Source: Agaribacterium haliotis | GTDB lineage: Bacteria; Pseudomonadota; Gammaproteobacteria; Pseudomonadales; Cellvibrionaceae | Length of the DNA: 64,000 nucleotides | NCBI RefSeq assembly: GCF_002312815.1 | Contig: NZ_NKQJ01000012.1 | Span: 104,461 to 168,460, forward strand | Direction: 5' to 3' | In this document: in pieces, positions 8,795 to 17,475 of the stretch | Layout of the letters: the number at the start of each line of letters is the position of its first letter | How positions within the stretch are numbered: position 1 is the first letter of the stretch | Program-made: the position numbers and the translations under genes | The notes under the pieces: model-generated | Seen by the model: only the letters and a program-made list of their open reading frames with translations | What the model was told of the DNA's origin: nothing | The model's database searches: none

Positions 8795-9506
8795 CTCGAG
8801 CGCACAAAACGTCGACCCTCAAGAAATTCGCAAATTTGAACGTATGGCGAGTCGCTGGTGGGACCCGGAAGGCGAATTCAAGCCTCTGCATCAAATGAAC
8901 CCCGTCAGAGCTAATTATGTCGATGCGGGCAGCCCCGTCGCGGGCCGACGTATTATCGATATCGGCTGTGGTGGCGGCCTGCTCAGCGAGGCGTTGGCCC
9001 AGCGCGGGGCTAAAGTCTGCGGGCTCGACATGGGCGGCGCGCCGCTTGAAGTCGCCCGCTTACACGCGCTCGAAAGCCAGCTCGACATTAACTACCAGCA
9101 ATGCTCCGCTGAAGACTTTGCCGAACAGCACGCCGAACAGTTTGATGTATTGACCTGCATGGAAATGCTTGAGCACGTACCCGATCCGCTGTCGACCATT
9201 AAAGCCTGCAGCGCCCTGGTCAAGCCCGGCGGCTACCTGTATTTCTCGACCATTAACCGCAACCCAAAAGCTTATGCCTTTGCCATTCTCGGCGCCGAGT
9301 ACATGCTCAAGCTATTGCCCAAAGGCACGCACGAATACAGCAAGTTTATTCAGCCGGCCGAGCTCTGTTGCTGGCTTCGCCAAGCCGGGCTTTGCGTTGA
9401 AGATATCAGTGGCATAAGTTATCGGGCGCTCTCGCAAAGCTTCTACCTCAACGCCGAAGACAGCAGCGTAAACTACGTGCTCCGCGCACGAAAAGAGACT
9501 TATTAA
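8787..9506 (+). CDS. ubiG: Ubiquinone biosynthesis O-methyltransferase
   Basis: A 239-residue class I SAM methyltransferase of usual UbiG length. It begins with the UbiG signature (EIRKFERMASRWWDPEGEF) and carries motif I IDIGCGGGLLSEALA near residue 57 and the acidic loop LTCMEMLEHVPDP. UbiG performs both O-methylations in ubiquinone synthesis at the inner face of the membrane. The start at 8787 is preceded by a purine-rich AGAGAGAAAG and overlaps mtaD by 8 bases; the stop is immediately followed by the ATG of the next gene. This implies one polycistronic message. Confidence 0.97.
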   Translation: MSDSSAQNVDPQEIRKFERMASRWWDPEGEFKPLHQMNPVRANYVDAGSPVAGRRIIDIGCGGGLLSEALAQRGAKVCGLDMGGAPLEVARLHALESQLDINYQQCSAEDFAEQHAEQFDVLTCMEMLEHVPDPLSTIKACSALVKPGGYLYFSTINRNPKAYAFAILGAEYMLKLLPKGTHEYSKFIQPAELCCWLRQAGLCVEDISGISYRALSQSFYLNAEDSSVNYVLRARKETY

Positions 9507-10169
9507 ATGGCTTTAAGAGCAGTTTTTTTTGATTTGGACGGCACCCTGCTCGATACCGCACAGGACTTGAGCGCAGCGCTTGCCAGTATTATGCAAGAAG
9601 ATGGCCTCGAGCCCCTTGCCCTGAACATTGCGCGCAACATTGTCAGTGAAGGCTCTTATGCACTGGTCAAAGCCGGCTACGAACTCAACGATAACGACAA
9701 GCGTATCGAGCCCCTGCGCCAGCGCCTGTTAGAACACTACATGGCTAAGCTCAATCAACACACTACGCCATTTGCCGGTATAGAACAGCTTATCGACAGC
9801 CTGCAAAGCCGAGGGCTCGCCTGGGGCATAGTAACCAATAAACCCTGGCCTTTGACCGAACCACTGGTAAAGCAGTTTCGTTTTGCCAGCGAACCCAGCT
9901 GTGTATTGGCCCCCGAGCACGTTCAGCAGCGCAAGCCCCATCCCGAATCACTGTATCTGGCCTGTAAACAAACTGGCTGCGAACCGTTTGAAGCGATCTA
10001 TATAGGTGATCACTTGCGCGATATTGAATGTGGGCGCAATGCCGGTATGAAGACGATTGCCGTCAACTACGGTTATATTCCCGCTGACGAGGATAGCCGC
10101 CAATGGCAAGCCGACCATTATGTCGATAGCGCCGACGAAATCTGGCCCATCGTACAACGCTACCTCTAG
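9507..10169 (+). CDS. mupP: HAD phosphatase, probable N-acetylmuramic acid 6-phosphate phosphatase MupP
   Basis: A 220-residue HAD hydrolase: motif I FFDLDGTLLDTA (nucleophile Asp9), motif II IVTNKPWPL, a motif III lysine in RKPHPE, and motif IV IGDHLRDIECGRNAG. By sequence alone it could be called a phosphoglycolate phosphatase (Gph). The neighbours mtaD, ubiG and yciK match the Pseudomonas locus of mupP, whose product dephosphorylates MurNAc-6-phosphate in the AmgK/MurU cell-wall recycling route, so MupP is preferred by context. ATG directly follows the ubiG stop. Confidence 0.85.
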   Translation: MALRAVFFDLDGTLLDTAQDLSAALASIMQEDGLEPLALNIARNIVSEGSYALVKAGYELNDNDKRIEPLRQRLLEHYMAKLNQHTTPFAGIEQLIDSLQSRGLAWGIVTNKPWPLTEPLVKQFRFASEPSCVLAPEHVQQRKPHPESLYLACKQTGCEPFEAIYIGDHLRDIECGRNAGMKTIAVNYGYIPADEDSRQWQADHYVDSADEIWPIVQRYL

Positions 10170-10256
10170 TTATCTGCGCTGACCGACTCAAGACAAAAAC
10201 GACGCACTCGTGTTTCGAAACGCTCCAACAAACATCAAAATATTTTTAGCTTATTT

Positions 10257-11027
10257 ATGACCAGCCACACCATTCCCGCAGACTACGCACCTCGCGCCGG
10301 GCTGCTCACTGACAAAGTCATTCTTGTAACCGGCGCCACCGAAGGTATTGGCCGCCAAGCAGCTCTTAGCTACGCAAGAGCGGGGGCGACAGTGATTCTG
10401 CACGGGCGCAGCAACGCAAAATTAGAAGAGCTCTACGACGAAATTGAAGAGGAGGGCCTGCCGCAAGCCGCTATTTATTGCTTGAGTTTAGATAGCGCGG
10501 GGCCAGACGACTACAGCGCTATGGCCGATGCACTTGAACAAGAATTTACTCAACTCGACGGGCTGTTACTGAACGCCGCCGAACTGGGCCAACGGACGCC
10601 CGTAGAGCACTACAAAAGTGAAACCTGGGCCAAGGTGTTGCAGGTTAACTTAACAGCGCCATTTATGCTCTGCCGCGCTCTGCTGCCACTTTTAAAGAAA
10701 TCGGAGCATGGGCGCATTGTTTTTAGTACGGATGCCTGTGCAAGCGACGCAAAAGCTTATTCGTGTGCGTATTCTGTATCCAAGGCCGGTATTGACAACT
10801 TGCGCCAAGTTTTAGCTCACGAGCTTGAAGGCATCGCTCCGATATGTGTTAACAGTGTTGACCCCGGGCCAACTCGAACACGTCTGCGCCTGAACGCTTA
10901 CCCGGCGGAAGATCCAAAGTCTGTGCCGGACTGCAGCGGCCTGGTAAACAGTTATCTCTACCTTATAAGCCAGGACTGCCAGCAAAGTGGCTTGTTATTT
11001 ACAGCTAGAAAATTACAGGATAACTAA
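10257..11027 (+). CDS. yciK: YciK family short-chain dehydrogenase
   Basis: A 256-residue classical SDR: the cofactor loop TGATEGIGR (residues about 24-32), NAAELG in place of the NAG motif, and a catalytic YSVSK with an upstream Ser/Thr in FSTDACASD. Orthologues (YciK) are conserved oxidoreductases of unknown substrate. The ATG at 10257 has no good ribosome binding site, and an 87-base gap separates it from mupP, but the gene order mtaD-ubiG-mupP-yciK is the Pseudomonas one. It converges on the lipoprotein gene, with only 5 bases between the stops. Confidence 0.9.
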   Translation: MTSHTIPADYAPRAGLLTDKVILVTGATEGIGRQAALSYARAGATVILHGRSNAKLEELYDEIEEEGLPQAAIYCLSLDSAGPDDYSAMADALEQEFTQLDGLLLNAAELGQRTPVEHYKSETWAKVLQVNLTAPFMLCRALLPLLKKSEHGRIVFSTDACASDAKAYSCAYSVSKAGIDNLRQVLAHELEGIAPICVNSVDPGPTRTRLRLNAYPAEDPKSVPDCSGLVNSYLYLISQDCQQSGLLFTARKLQDN

Positions 11028-11028
11028 A

Positions 11029-11050
11029 GCGGCTAACCAACTTTAGCCGC
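11029..11050 (-). terminator. Possible terminator at the convergent junction
   Basis: An 8-bp perfect stem (GCGGCTAA and TTAGCCGC) with a 6-base loop covers the end of the lipoprotein gene. On the minus strand it is followed by TTTAG, a weak U-tract, so termination of the long chemotaxis transcript here is only a possibility. Confidence 0.35.
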
Positions 11051-11551
11051 ATCGACGGGGGCAGGTATCTCAAAGCGCTCGTCGGTTTTGTCTGCGCGCG
11101 CTTCCATTTCTGTTTTGCTTTCGCCGCAATCAGAGTCTCGGCTGAGCTTATCGACTTCAACGGCAACAAATTGATCCCACCAGGCTTTCTTAACGACATC
11201 GTCACACAATAAAACATGGTAGTTAATTTGTTGGTTCTCAGAGCCGTTGTAATTTAAAACAAGTAGGAAACTTGTTTTGCGATAACGACTTTGCTTGAAA
11301 TGGTAGGTGTAAATTTCTTCCTGATTCGGGCCCTCAACAGAAAAGTGCGGGCTACCCAAATTATCGACAATCCAGCGCTTGTGGGTTTTATTTTTTTTAA
11401 CAGTAGAAAAAAACGATTGCGGCACCACACCTTCGGCGTCCTCGTAGACCAATCGATCCGATACACTGCAAGCAGCTAAGGTTATGCTTAAGCCCGTACA
11501 GACAAACAAAACGGTAAATGCGTGACTCATAAACTCAAATACCACTTTCAT
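11033..11551 (-). CDS. Putative lipoprotein, unknown function
   Basis: A 172-residue protein with a lipoprotein signal: a hydrophobic run followed by the lipobox LAAC. The mature part is basic/aromatic in the middle (YTYHFKQSRYRKTSFLL), with no recognised domain; the segment around HKRWIVDNLGSPHFS is loosely like small outer-membrane BamE/SmpA-type lipoproteins, but I cannot confirm this. The longest frame starts at TTG 11566, but AGG at 11558-11560 is well placed for ATG 11549-11551. It is the last gene after cheW and DUF2802 on the minus strand, 22 bases after the latter. Confidence 0.6.
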   Translation of the reverse strand: MKVVFEFMSHAFTVLFVCTGLSITLAACSVSDRLVYEDAEGVVPQSFFSTVKKNKTHKRWIVDNLGSPHFSVEGPNQEEIYTYHFKQSRYRKTSFLLVLNYNGSENQQINYHVLLCDDVVKKAWWDQFVAVEVDKLSRDSDCGESKTEMEARADKTDERFEIPAPVDAAKVG

Positions 11552-11573
11552 AAGCCACCTCATCAAGTCGCGC

Positions 11574-12008
11574 TCAGGACGCCAAGGCCTCCGAAGTATG
11601 TCGGCTCTGTGATTGCTGACTTTGAGTTTGTACCATTTTCAACAAACTAACTTCAGCCATACTTAAACCGCTGTTTGCAGCGATGGTTTCATCGCTTAGG
11701 CCCTGATCCAGCATCGTCCGGGCTCTACTGAAGCATAGCTCAATTTGACTATCACCGAGCTCCCGCTGCTCTTTATTCAGCTGAAGCAAACGCTTCTCCA
11801 AGCCCATTAAACGCTCACCCACATCAATCACACTGTTTTGACTCATGTTGACGTGCTTTACTAATGCTTGTTGACGCCTGAGCGCACTAACGCGCATTTG
11901 CACGATCGTTGCAACTAAAACCACATTCATCAACACAAGGCCAAGGCTGATTAAACCACTGTACTCTGCCAATCCATTGTTAATAGCCATCATCAATTCA
12001 CCGAGCAT
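11574..12008 (-). CDS. DUF2802 protein, membrane-anchored, chemotaxis-linked
   Basis: A 144-residue protein with one N-terminal membrane helix (YSGLISLGLVLMNVVLVATI), a coiled coil, and a C-terminal helix-turn-helix-like DUF2802 segment (ARTMLDQGLSDETIAANSGL). DUF2802 genes commonly follow cheW in polar flagellate gammaproteobacteria; the role is unknown. The frame can be read from GTG 12032, but ATG 12006-12008 overlaps the cheW stop in a TAATG junction, so that start is chosen. A polar-array or motor link is inferred only from position. Confidence 0.75.
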   Translation of the reverse strand: MLGELMMAINNGLAEYSGLISLGLVLMNVVLVATIVQMRVSALRRQQALVKHVNMSQNSVIDVGERLMGLEKRLLQLNKEQRELGDSQIELCFSRARTMLDQGLSDETIAANSGLSMAEVSLLKMVQTQSQQSQSRHTSEALAS

Positions 12009-12493
12009 TAGACCGCCTCCAACTCCGCCCACTCATCGTCAGTGAGCAGCTTGTCGAGCTCAATAAGTATCAGCAGTTCGTCATTTTTATGGCAAACGCC
12101 CTGAATAAAGCGAGCACTCTCTTCATTGCCAACATTTGGCGCCGTCTCTATTTCACTTTGTTTGAGATAAACAACCTCAGCAACGCTATCTACCAAAATG
12201 CCTACGACGTGCGCTTCGGCCTCAAGAATAACAATGCGCGTATTTTCGCTGATTTCTCCGGGTTGCAAACCAAAGCGAAAACGCGCATCGATCACCGTAA
12301 CAACATTGCCGCGCAGATTAACGATGCCCATAACATAAGGCGGCGCACCAGGTACCGGAGCGATCTCGGTGTAGCGAAGCACCTCTTGCACCTGCATGAC
12401 ATTTACACCGTAGGTCTCGCCAGCCAGTTTAAAAGTAACCCACTGTAATACCGGGTCCTCACTGACGCTGTCTTTGCTTAAAGTTGCTGTCAT
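12008..12493 (-). CDS. cheW: Chemotaxis coupling protein CheW
   Basis: A 161-residue CheW-domain protein of normal length. The core segments QWVTFKLAGETYGVNVMQV, PVPGAPPYVMGIVNLRGNV and VVYLKQSEIETAPNV are typical. CheW links methyl-accepting receptors to the CheA kinase in the polar chemotaxis array. It lies downstream of the ParP-type CheW-like gene with a 116-base gap and is translationally coupled to DUF2802 by a TAATG overlap. Confidence 0.96.
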   Translation of the reverse strand: MTATLSKDSVSEDPVLQWVTFKLAGETYGVNVMQVQEVLRYTEIAPVPGAPPYVMGIVNLRGNVVTVIDARFRFGLQPGEISENTRIVILEAEAHVVGILVDSVAEVVYLKQSEIETAPNVGNEESARFIQGVCHKNDELLILIELDKLLTDDEWAELEAV

Positions 12494-12609
12494 TGCACCG
12501 TGCCCTCAAAAAATTAACTGTGGCAGTGGACCTGGCGTCAAAATGCCGACCCACAGCACTCTAAATATAGTTAAGAGCAGCTTCTATGCCAGTCGACAAC
12601 GGCATTCAC

Positions 12610-13635
12610 TTACTTAGCGTTATTGAGTCCCGCGTCACTTTCAATAAGTAGCTCGGCCATTGTGGGGATGTCGATCAACGCACACATGGCAGATTTAACC
12701 GTACCTGCGAGCCAGGGTCGTTTTGAGCGTTCGGAACGCCAATTGATTTCGTTCGGATCGAGTTTGATAGGCTGAGTCACACTATCCACAGCTAGCGCCC
12801 AGGGTACGCCATGTACAGAGATCACGTAGGCAGCGGAGTCTAGAAAAGACTCGTCATAGCGCTCGGGCATGACAAATAAAGCGGTATTAACGACTCTTAA
12901 GTTGCCAAAGGGCGACGCCAATACCCCCATAAACCAAGAGCTTTGACCAAAGATATGGGTTAAACCCTGCTCCATCGGCAATATTTGTCCAAGAGCCACA
13001 AGAGGAACAGCCAGTTTCAAGCCGGAGACCTCAAACAACAGGGCCTCAAAGTGCTCTTGGGCCCATTCAGGCCGACCATTTTCACACCACGTGGAAGCAG
13101 CCTTATAAGCCTGATCTGCAAGTTGCGCCTCAGCTCGGCTTATTCCAAGCTGTTGCTCGTGCAGTTCAGGCGCCGCCTGCTTCGCGGAAATGTCTGCGAT
13201 TGGCGCTTTATTTATTTGCTTAGCTAAGGCTTCAGTTGTTAATTTTTTCCTGTCAGCTGCAGCGTCAATGGCTTTAGTTTCAAGCGCGCTTGCAATGCCG
13301 ACAATCGGCTTACTTAATAGTGCTTGAAGCTGTTCTTTTTGTTTATCAGCAAGCTGCTTGTTTTGCCGTTTGTCTTTAAGCGAAAAACCTTTGGGCGGCG
13401 CCTTGCTTTGGCTGCGCTGCGCAGTCGGCTGTGGTGGCACGCTCACGGCCACGTCAGGGGCCGGCTCTGGTGAGTCATCACGCTCACGAGATTGAGGCCC
13501 GGGCCTTGTCTCTTCAGTAGTCTCTTCAGTAGTCTCTTGAGTAGTTTCTTCAAGAGCGTTTTCAGAGCTGCCTGGACTTAAGTCACAAAGTAACTCGTCA
13601 AAATAATCGCGTAGGCCTTTATCGTTAGCGAGCAT
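12610..13635 (-). CDS. parP: CheW-like array-positioning protein, ParP-type
   Basis: About 341 residues: a low-complexity, Pro/Glu/Thr-rich N-terminal half and a C-terminal CheW-like domain (from about FEALLFEVSGLKLAVPL, with GVLASPFGNLRVVNTA). In Vibrio and Pseudomonas this protein follows a ParA-type gene (parC), and ParP uses its CheW-like AIF domain to join polar chemoreceptor arrays. The long frame runs to 13806, inside parC; the ATG at 13633-13635, 4 bases after the parC stop, is the sensible start. A 12-base unit repeated four times (13508-13555) encodes ETTEETTEETT-like residues in the linker. Confidence 0.85.
   Translation of the reverse strand: MLANDKGLRDYFDELLCDLSPGSSENALEETTQETTEETTEETRPGPQSRERDDSPEPAPDVAVSVPPQPTAQRSQSKAPPKGFSLKDKRQNKQLADKQKEQLQALLSKPIVGIASALETKAIDAAADRKKLTTEALAKQINKAPIADISAKQAAPELHEQQLGISRAEAQLADQAYKAASTWCENGRPEWAQEHFEALLFEVSGLKLAVPLVALGQILPMEQGLTHIFGQSSWFMGVLASPFGNLRVVNTALFVMPERYDESFLDSAAYVISVHGVPWALAVDSVTQPIKLDPNEINWRSERSKRPWLAGTVKSAMCALIDIPTMAELLIESDAGLNNAK
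13508..13555 (-). repeat. 12-bp tandem repeat, four copies, in the parP linker
   Basis: Four consecutive 12-base units based on GTCTCTTCAGTA (13508, 13520, 13532, 13544), the first two identical and the last two diverged. The period keeps the frame and encodes repeats of E-E-T-T in the linker of the ParP-type protein, so copy-number change would lengthen or shorten the linker without a frameshift. Confidence 0.9.
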
Positions 13636-13639
13636 AAAA

Positions 13640-14422
13640 CTAAGCTGCCTCGCTTTGTTGTGCTGACAATAAATATTTATACAGTTTAGCGTAGGCTTGC
13701 GCGGCGCGAGACTGGGGAGCAAAACTGTGAATAGGCACACCCGCTTTACTGGCATCGCGCAAGCGCGTATCAATTGGAATTTTCCCCGGCCAGACTTGCG
13801 CGCCATAATCCATGCGAATCTGTCTCAAACTATGCACAGAAGCTTGGGTGCGCTTATCGTACATCACTGGTACCACGCAGTGTTGCAGCGCCGCACCGCG
13901 CGATTGCTGCATCATGTTCAGGGTGTTTAGCATGCGCTCAAGCCCCTGAATGGCGAGGTACTCCGTCTGCACGGGCACAACCGTTAAATCAGAGGCCGCA
14001 AGCGCATTGACCAACAGTACACCGAGCTGGGGCGGGCAATCGATAATGACTAAGTCATAGTGCGCCTCAACAAGCGCCAGGCTTTTTTTGAGCACCAAGC
14101 CCATGCCCTCGCCGACAGCGCGACGCTCAAGTGTGGCTAAAACCACAGCGGACGGGATTAGATCCACCCCGGGATACACGTTTTTTTTAATCAGTTTGTG
14201 TAAAAACGAAGTGTTCAACGAAGCGCGCTGTTCAAACAAATCAAAGACACTGAGCTGAATTTGGTCCGGGTTAATTCCAAACCACGCGCTGAGTGAGCCG
14301 TGCGCATCAATATCAATTAATAACACCCGCTTACCCGCAGCAGCAGCAATACCGGCAAGGCTAACACTTGAGCTGGTCTTACCTACTCCACCCTTTTGAT
14401 TGGCGACTGCCCAGACTCGCAC
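13640..14422 (-). CDS. parC: ParA-family ATPase, ParC-type, positions chemotaxis arrays
   Basis: About 260 residues with the deviant Walker A NQKGGVGKTSSSVSLA at the N-terminus, Walker A' LLIDIDAHGS and Walker B VIIDCPPQLG. Placed between motD and parP in the chemotaxis operon, it corresponds to the ParC ATPase that recruits arrays to the cell pole, rather than the chromosome-segregation ParA. The longest frame begins at TTG 14467; GTG 14420-14422, with GGAG five bases upstream and giving the usual V/M-R-V-W-A-V-A-N start, is preferred. The 228 bases to motD upstream hold no recognisable gene. Confidence 0.85.
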   Translation of the reverse strand: MRVWAVANQKGGVGKTSSSVSLAGIAAAAGKRVLLIDIDAHGSLSAWFGINPDQIQLSVFDLFEQRASLNTSFLHKLIKKNVYPGVDLIPSAVVLATLERRAVGEGMGLVLKKSLALVEAHYDLVIIDCPPQLGVLLVNALAASDLTVVPVQTEYLAIQGLERMLNTLNMMQQSRGAALQHCVVPVMYDKRTQASVHSLRQIRMDYGAQVWPGKIPIDTRLRDASKAGVPIHSFAPQSRAAQAYAKLYKYLLSAQQSEAA

Positions 14423-14650
14423 ACCTACTCCACTATCAAAAGCGGCAATATTCGACCATCCAGGCAACGTGTATTACCGCATTCTTTTACCGCACAACAA
14501 AGACTTTGCGCGAACCATTTGAAAACTTAATTGCTGCGTACTGCCCCTTGAAATCCTTGGTCTCGGCCAAGCGCTCACAGCTAAATTCTTTGCAAGCATT
14601 TCTGCTTTGTTTCCATTTTTATTTGAAAGCCAGCAAAATCTGCACCAGCA

Positions 14651-15595
14651 TTATTCTTGCTCGATCGCCCTTAGCCTCGGCAAGTTGGGGTCTGAGCTAA
14701 ACAGCAGGTCTCCGCCCTTTAAGCGAATCGGTTCTATCGACGCTTCGCCCTCAGCAGAAGCGTTGCTTCGTTCACTTTGCGGCGCTGCTGCATTTTGTAA
14801 AGCTTGCTGCTCTGAGCGAATGTCAGTTGACGGCTCATCCGCCAATTGCAGCTGCTCAAGCGCCTGCTCGGGCTTAGTTTCGGGCGCCTTAAGCGCTGAG
14901 CTCGCCACCCTGAGCACCACCCTTCGATTCTGACGCCGCCCCTGCTCTGTTTCGTTAGAAGCAACCGGCCGGTGCTCAGCAAACGCCACCGCGGCAAGGC
15001 GCTGACTATCAACACCTTGCTCACTGAGGGCTTTAACTACAGCCAGCGCTCGCGCAGACGACAGCTCCCAATTATTCGCATAACGATTATTATTAATCGG
15101 AACACTATCGGTGTGGCCACTGACTTGAATTTCATTTTGATAAGGTGCCAACTGACTGGCGAGCGCAGCAAACAGAGCCAGCGCTTCATTGCTAGGTTGC
15201 GCCGCACCACTGGCAAAAATCAATTCCGAGCTTAAGCTCAGCTCCAGCCAATTTTCATTGGCGCCCAAACTAACCTTACCCGCAATAGGAAAGCCAGATA
15301 ATTCCCGCTGAAGTTGGCCCGCCAATTGTTCAAGCTCAGCAAGCGTTTGTTGTTTTTTCTGTTGCTGGTTTTGTTGCTGCGGCAAGTCTTGTTGGCTGTG
15401 AAAAGCAGCGCTTAAGGTCTCTGATAAAGTGCGGTACTTCTCTTCGTGTACCTGGCTGACCGAATACATAACCACAAAAAAAGCAAACAACAGCGTTATA
15501 AAATCTGAGTAAGAAATTAACCAGCGCTCATGGCCGACGCTTCGCGCGTGGTGCTCGCCTTTGCGGGCTCGACTTAACAAACGCCGATGGCTCAC
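14651..15595 (-). CDS. motD: Flagellar motor stator protein MotD (MotB-type)
   Basis: A 314-residue MotB-family protein: one N-terminal membrane helix with the proton-carrying Asp in WLISYSDFITLLFAFFVVMY, a plug/linker, then an OmpA-like peptidoglycan-binding domain (VSGHTDSVPINNNRYANNWE ... RRQNRRVVL). A ~90-residue tail follows. It pairs with MotC to form the second stator set typical of Pseudomonas-like polar flagella. It starts with GTG 15593-15595, with AGGT about 8 bases upstream and 9 bases after the motC stop. Confidence 0.93.
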   Translation of the reverse strand: MSHRRLLSRARKGEHHARSVGHERWLISYSDFITLLFAFFVVMYSVSQVHEEKYRTLSETLSAAFHSQQDLPQQQNQQQKKQQTLAELEQLAGQLQRELSGFPIAGKVSLGANENWLELSLSSELIFASGAAQPSNEALALFAALASQLAPYQNEIQVSGHTDSVPINNNRYANNWELSSARALAVVKALSEQGVDSQRLAAVAFAEHRPVASNETEQGRRQNRRVVLRVASSALKAPETKPEQALEQLQLADEPSTDIRSEQQALQNAAAPQSERSNASAEGEASIEPIRLKGGDLLFSSDPNLPRLRAIEQE

Positions 15596-15604
15596 AGCAG
15601 GTAC

Positions 15605-16345
15605 CTACCGCAAATATCCACTGAGTTTCATTTCGATGGCTTTGGGGTTCTCACCATCGGCAATCGCACAAATGCCTTCAATAGTCAGCTCCCGATAAAG
15701 GCTCTGCTCTTTAATACACGCCCTTAAGCGACTCGCAATAGGCAATAACAGCAAATTAGCAGCAGCGACACCGTAAATTGTGGCAACAAACGCCACAGCA
15801 ATTCCCGGCCCCAGCTCCGAAGGGTCCGCGAGGTGTTGCATAACATGAATAAGCCCCATCACCGCACCGATAATGCCTATCGTCGGTGCGTAGCCCCCCA
15901 TGCTTTCGTAAAACTGTGCCGCCTCAACATCGCGCTGCTCGTTTACCGCAAGATCTGTTTCAAGCACGTGACGAATCACTTCGGTATCGCTGCCATCCAC
16001 AAGCAGCTGCAAAGCCTTGCGATCAAAACTATCGTTTTCTCTCTCAGAGGCATTTTCCAAACCTAAGAGCCCCTCTTTGCGTGCAGTCTGGGACCAACTT
16101 ACAACCTGCGCGATACCGTTAGATAAGCTACATTTTGGTGGCAAGACTATCCAGGGGAACATGGATAGAGCCCTGCGTATGCCTTCGCGCGGAGTTTGCA
16201 AAACGGCGGCCCCTAACGTGCCGCCAAATACAATAATCGCCGCTGGGCCATTTAAAAGCGTAGCGATAGAACCGCCCTCGAGGAAATTGCCCCCGATCAG
16301 CGCTGCAAACCCTATGGTAACGCCTATGACGCTGACTAGATCCAT
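15605..16345 (-). CDS. motC: Flagellar motor stator protein MotC (MotA-type)
   Basis: A 246-residue MotA/TolQ/ExbB channel protein with four membrane helices (residues about 4-22, 30-50, 150-172, 183-203) and the long cytoplasmic loop between helices 2 and 3. Conserved segments are GGTLGAAVLQTP and GGYAPTIGIIGAVMGLIHVM. It forms the proton channel with MotD in the inner membrane and transmits torque to FliG. ATG 16343-16345, just 3 bases after the cheB stop. Confidence 0.95.
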   Translation of the reverse strand: MDLVSVIGVTIGFAALIGGNFLEGGSIATLLNGPAAIIVFGGTLGAAVLQTPREGIRRALSMFPWIVLPPKCSLSNGIAQVVSWSQTARKEGLLGLENASERENDSFDRKALQLLVDGSDTEVIRHVLETDLAVNEQRDVEAAQFYESMGGYAPTIGIIGAVMGLIHVMQHLADPSELGPGIAVAFVATIYGVAAANLLLLPIASRLRACIKEQSLYRELTIEGICAIADGENPKAIEMKLSGYLR

Positions 16346-16348
16346 CGT

Positions 16349-17455
16349 TTAGAGACTGCTCGTCAATTTACCGCTGAATTCACCTATTGCCAGAACCTCG
16401 TCACTAAGCTGATTATTAGCAATCGCAGCCGGCATACCATAAACAACACTTGTCGCTTGATCTTGAGACCAGATGGCAGCGCCTTTTTGCTTTAACATGC
16501 GCGCCCCTTCACAACCGTCAGATCCCATACCCGTAAGCACAATACCGAGTACATTCGCTCCAAAAACCTGAGCCGCCGAACCAAAACTTATGTCGACACA
16601 AGGTTTGTAATTCACCCTGTCATCACCGTCGATGATTTTTATTTTACTTGCATTTTTTTCGAACATTAACTGCTTGCCACCCGGCGCTACTAATACTGTG
16701 CCCGCGGCAAGCACATCGCCGTTTTTAGCCTCGCTGACACTGAGTTGGCACTGCCTATCGAGCCGCTCTGAAAAAGCTCGGGTAAAGTTTTCAGGCATAT
16801 GTTGCACAACAATAATCGGCACCGGGAAATTCGATGCAAGCTTTGACACGATTTCGGTCACTGCCACCGGACCACCGGTAGAAGCACCAATTACAACCAG
16901 TTTCACCTTGCCTTTGAGCTTAACGGCCGAACGCTTGGAAGCTGAAGGTTTTTCACTGCGTAAACTTCCACCTTCAAGCTTTGACGAACTATTGCGACTG
17001 ACCGTCGCATTTGTATCAACCGGCCTTGCACTTACCGTTCGAGCGACTGTCGGCCTGGCGTTTTTTGCAAAGCTAATAAGTTTTTCATGCAACCGTTTTT
17101 TTAGCTGGGCGCTGTCATTAGAAACTTCTGCGAAGTTTTTTGGTAAAAAATCAACTGCACCTGCATCAAGAGCTTCAAGCGTAATTCGAGCCCCTTCATA
17201 GGTCATTGATGAAAACATAACTATAGGGACAGAGCGCCGGGACAATATTGTCCGCACTGCGGTAATGCCGTCGACAAACGGCATTTCGTAGTCCATTGAA
17301 ATAACATCGGGCTTGAGCTTTTCATCAAGGTCAATGGCTTCTTGCCCATTCGCGGCAACGCCAACCACCTCGAGCTCAGGGCTCTCGTCGATAATCTTTT
17401 TTAATCGTGTCTGAAAAAAGGCGGAGTCATCCACGACCAATACTTTATAAGCCAC
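16349..17455 (-). CDS. cheB: Chemotaxis protein-glutamate methylesterase CheB
   Basis: A 368-residue CheB: N-terminal receiver (phospho-Asp in PDVISMDYEMPFVDG, near residue 55) and C-terminal methylesterase with the catalytic Ser in GASTGGP, His in VVQHMPENFTRAF and Asp in GMGSDGCEGAR. It demethylates receptor glutamates for adaptation and is activated by CheA. It starts at GTG 17453-17455, with CAGGAG five bases upstream, so the non-ATG start is well supported. It sits 20 bases after cheA and 3 bases before motC. Confidence 0.96.
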   Translation of the reverse strand: MAYKVLVVDDSAFFQTRLKKIIDESPELEVVGVAANGQEAIDLDEKLKPDVISMDYEMPFVDGITAVRTILSRRSVPIVMFSSMTYEGARITLEALDAGAVDFLPKNFAEVSNDSAQLKKRLHEKLISFAKNARPTVARTVSARPVDTNATVSRNSSSKLEGGSLRSEKPSASKRSAVKLKGKVKLVVIGASTGGPVAVTEIVSKLASNFPVPIIVVQHMPENFTRAFSERLDRQCQLSVSEAKNGDVLAAGTVLVAPGGKQLMFEKNASKIKIIDGDDRVNYKPCVDISFGSAAQVFGANVLGIVLTGMGSDGCEGARMLKQKGAAIWSQDQATSVVYGMPAAIANNQLSDEVLAIGEFSGKLTSSL

Positions 17456-17475
17456 GCTAACTCCTGTTATTTAAG

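Noticed and set aside
16632..17201. 189-codon open frame antisense to cheB
   Set aside because: It lies wholly within cheB, which has clear catalytic motifs; its own protein is low-complexity and serine/leucine rich.
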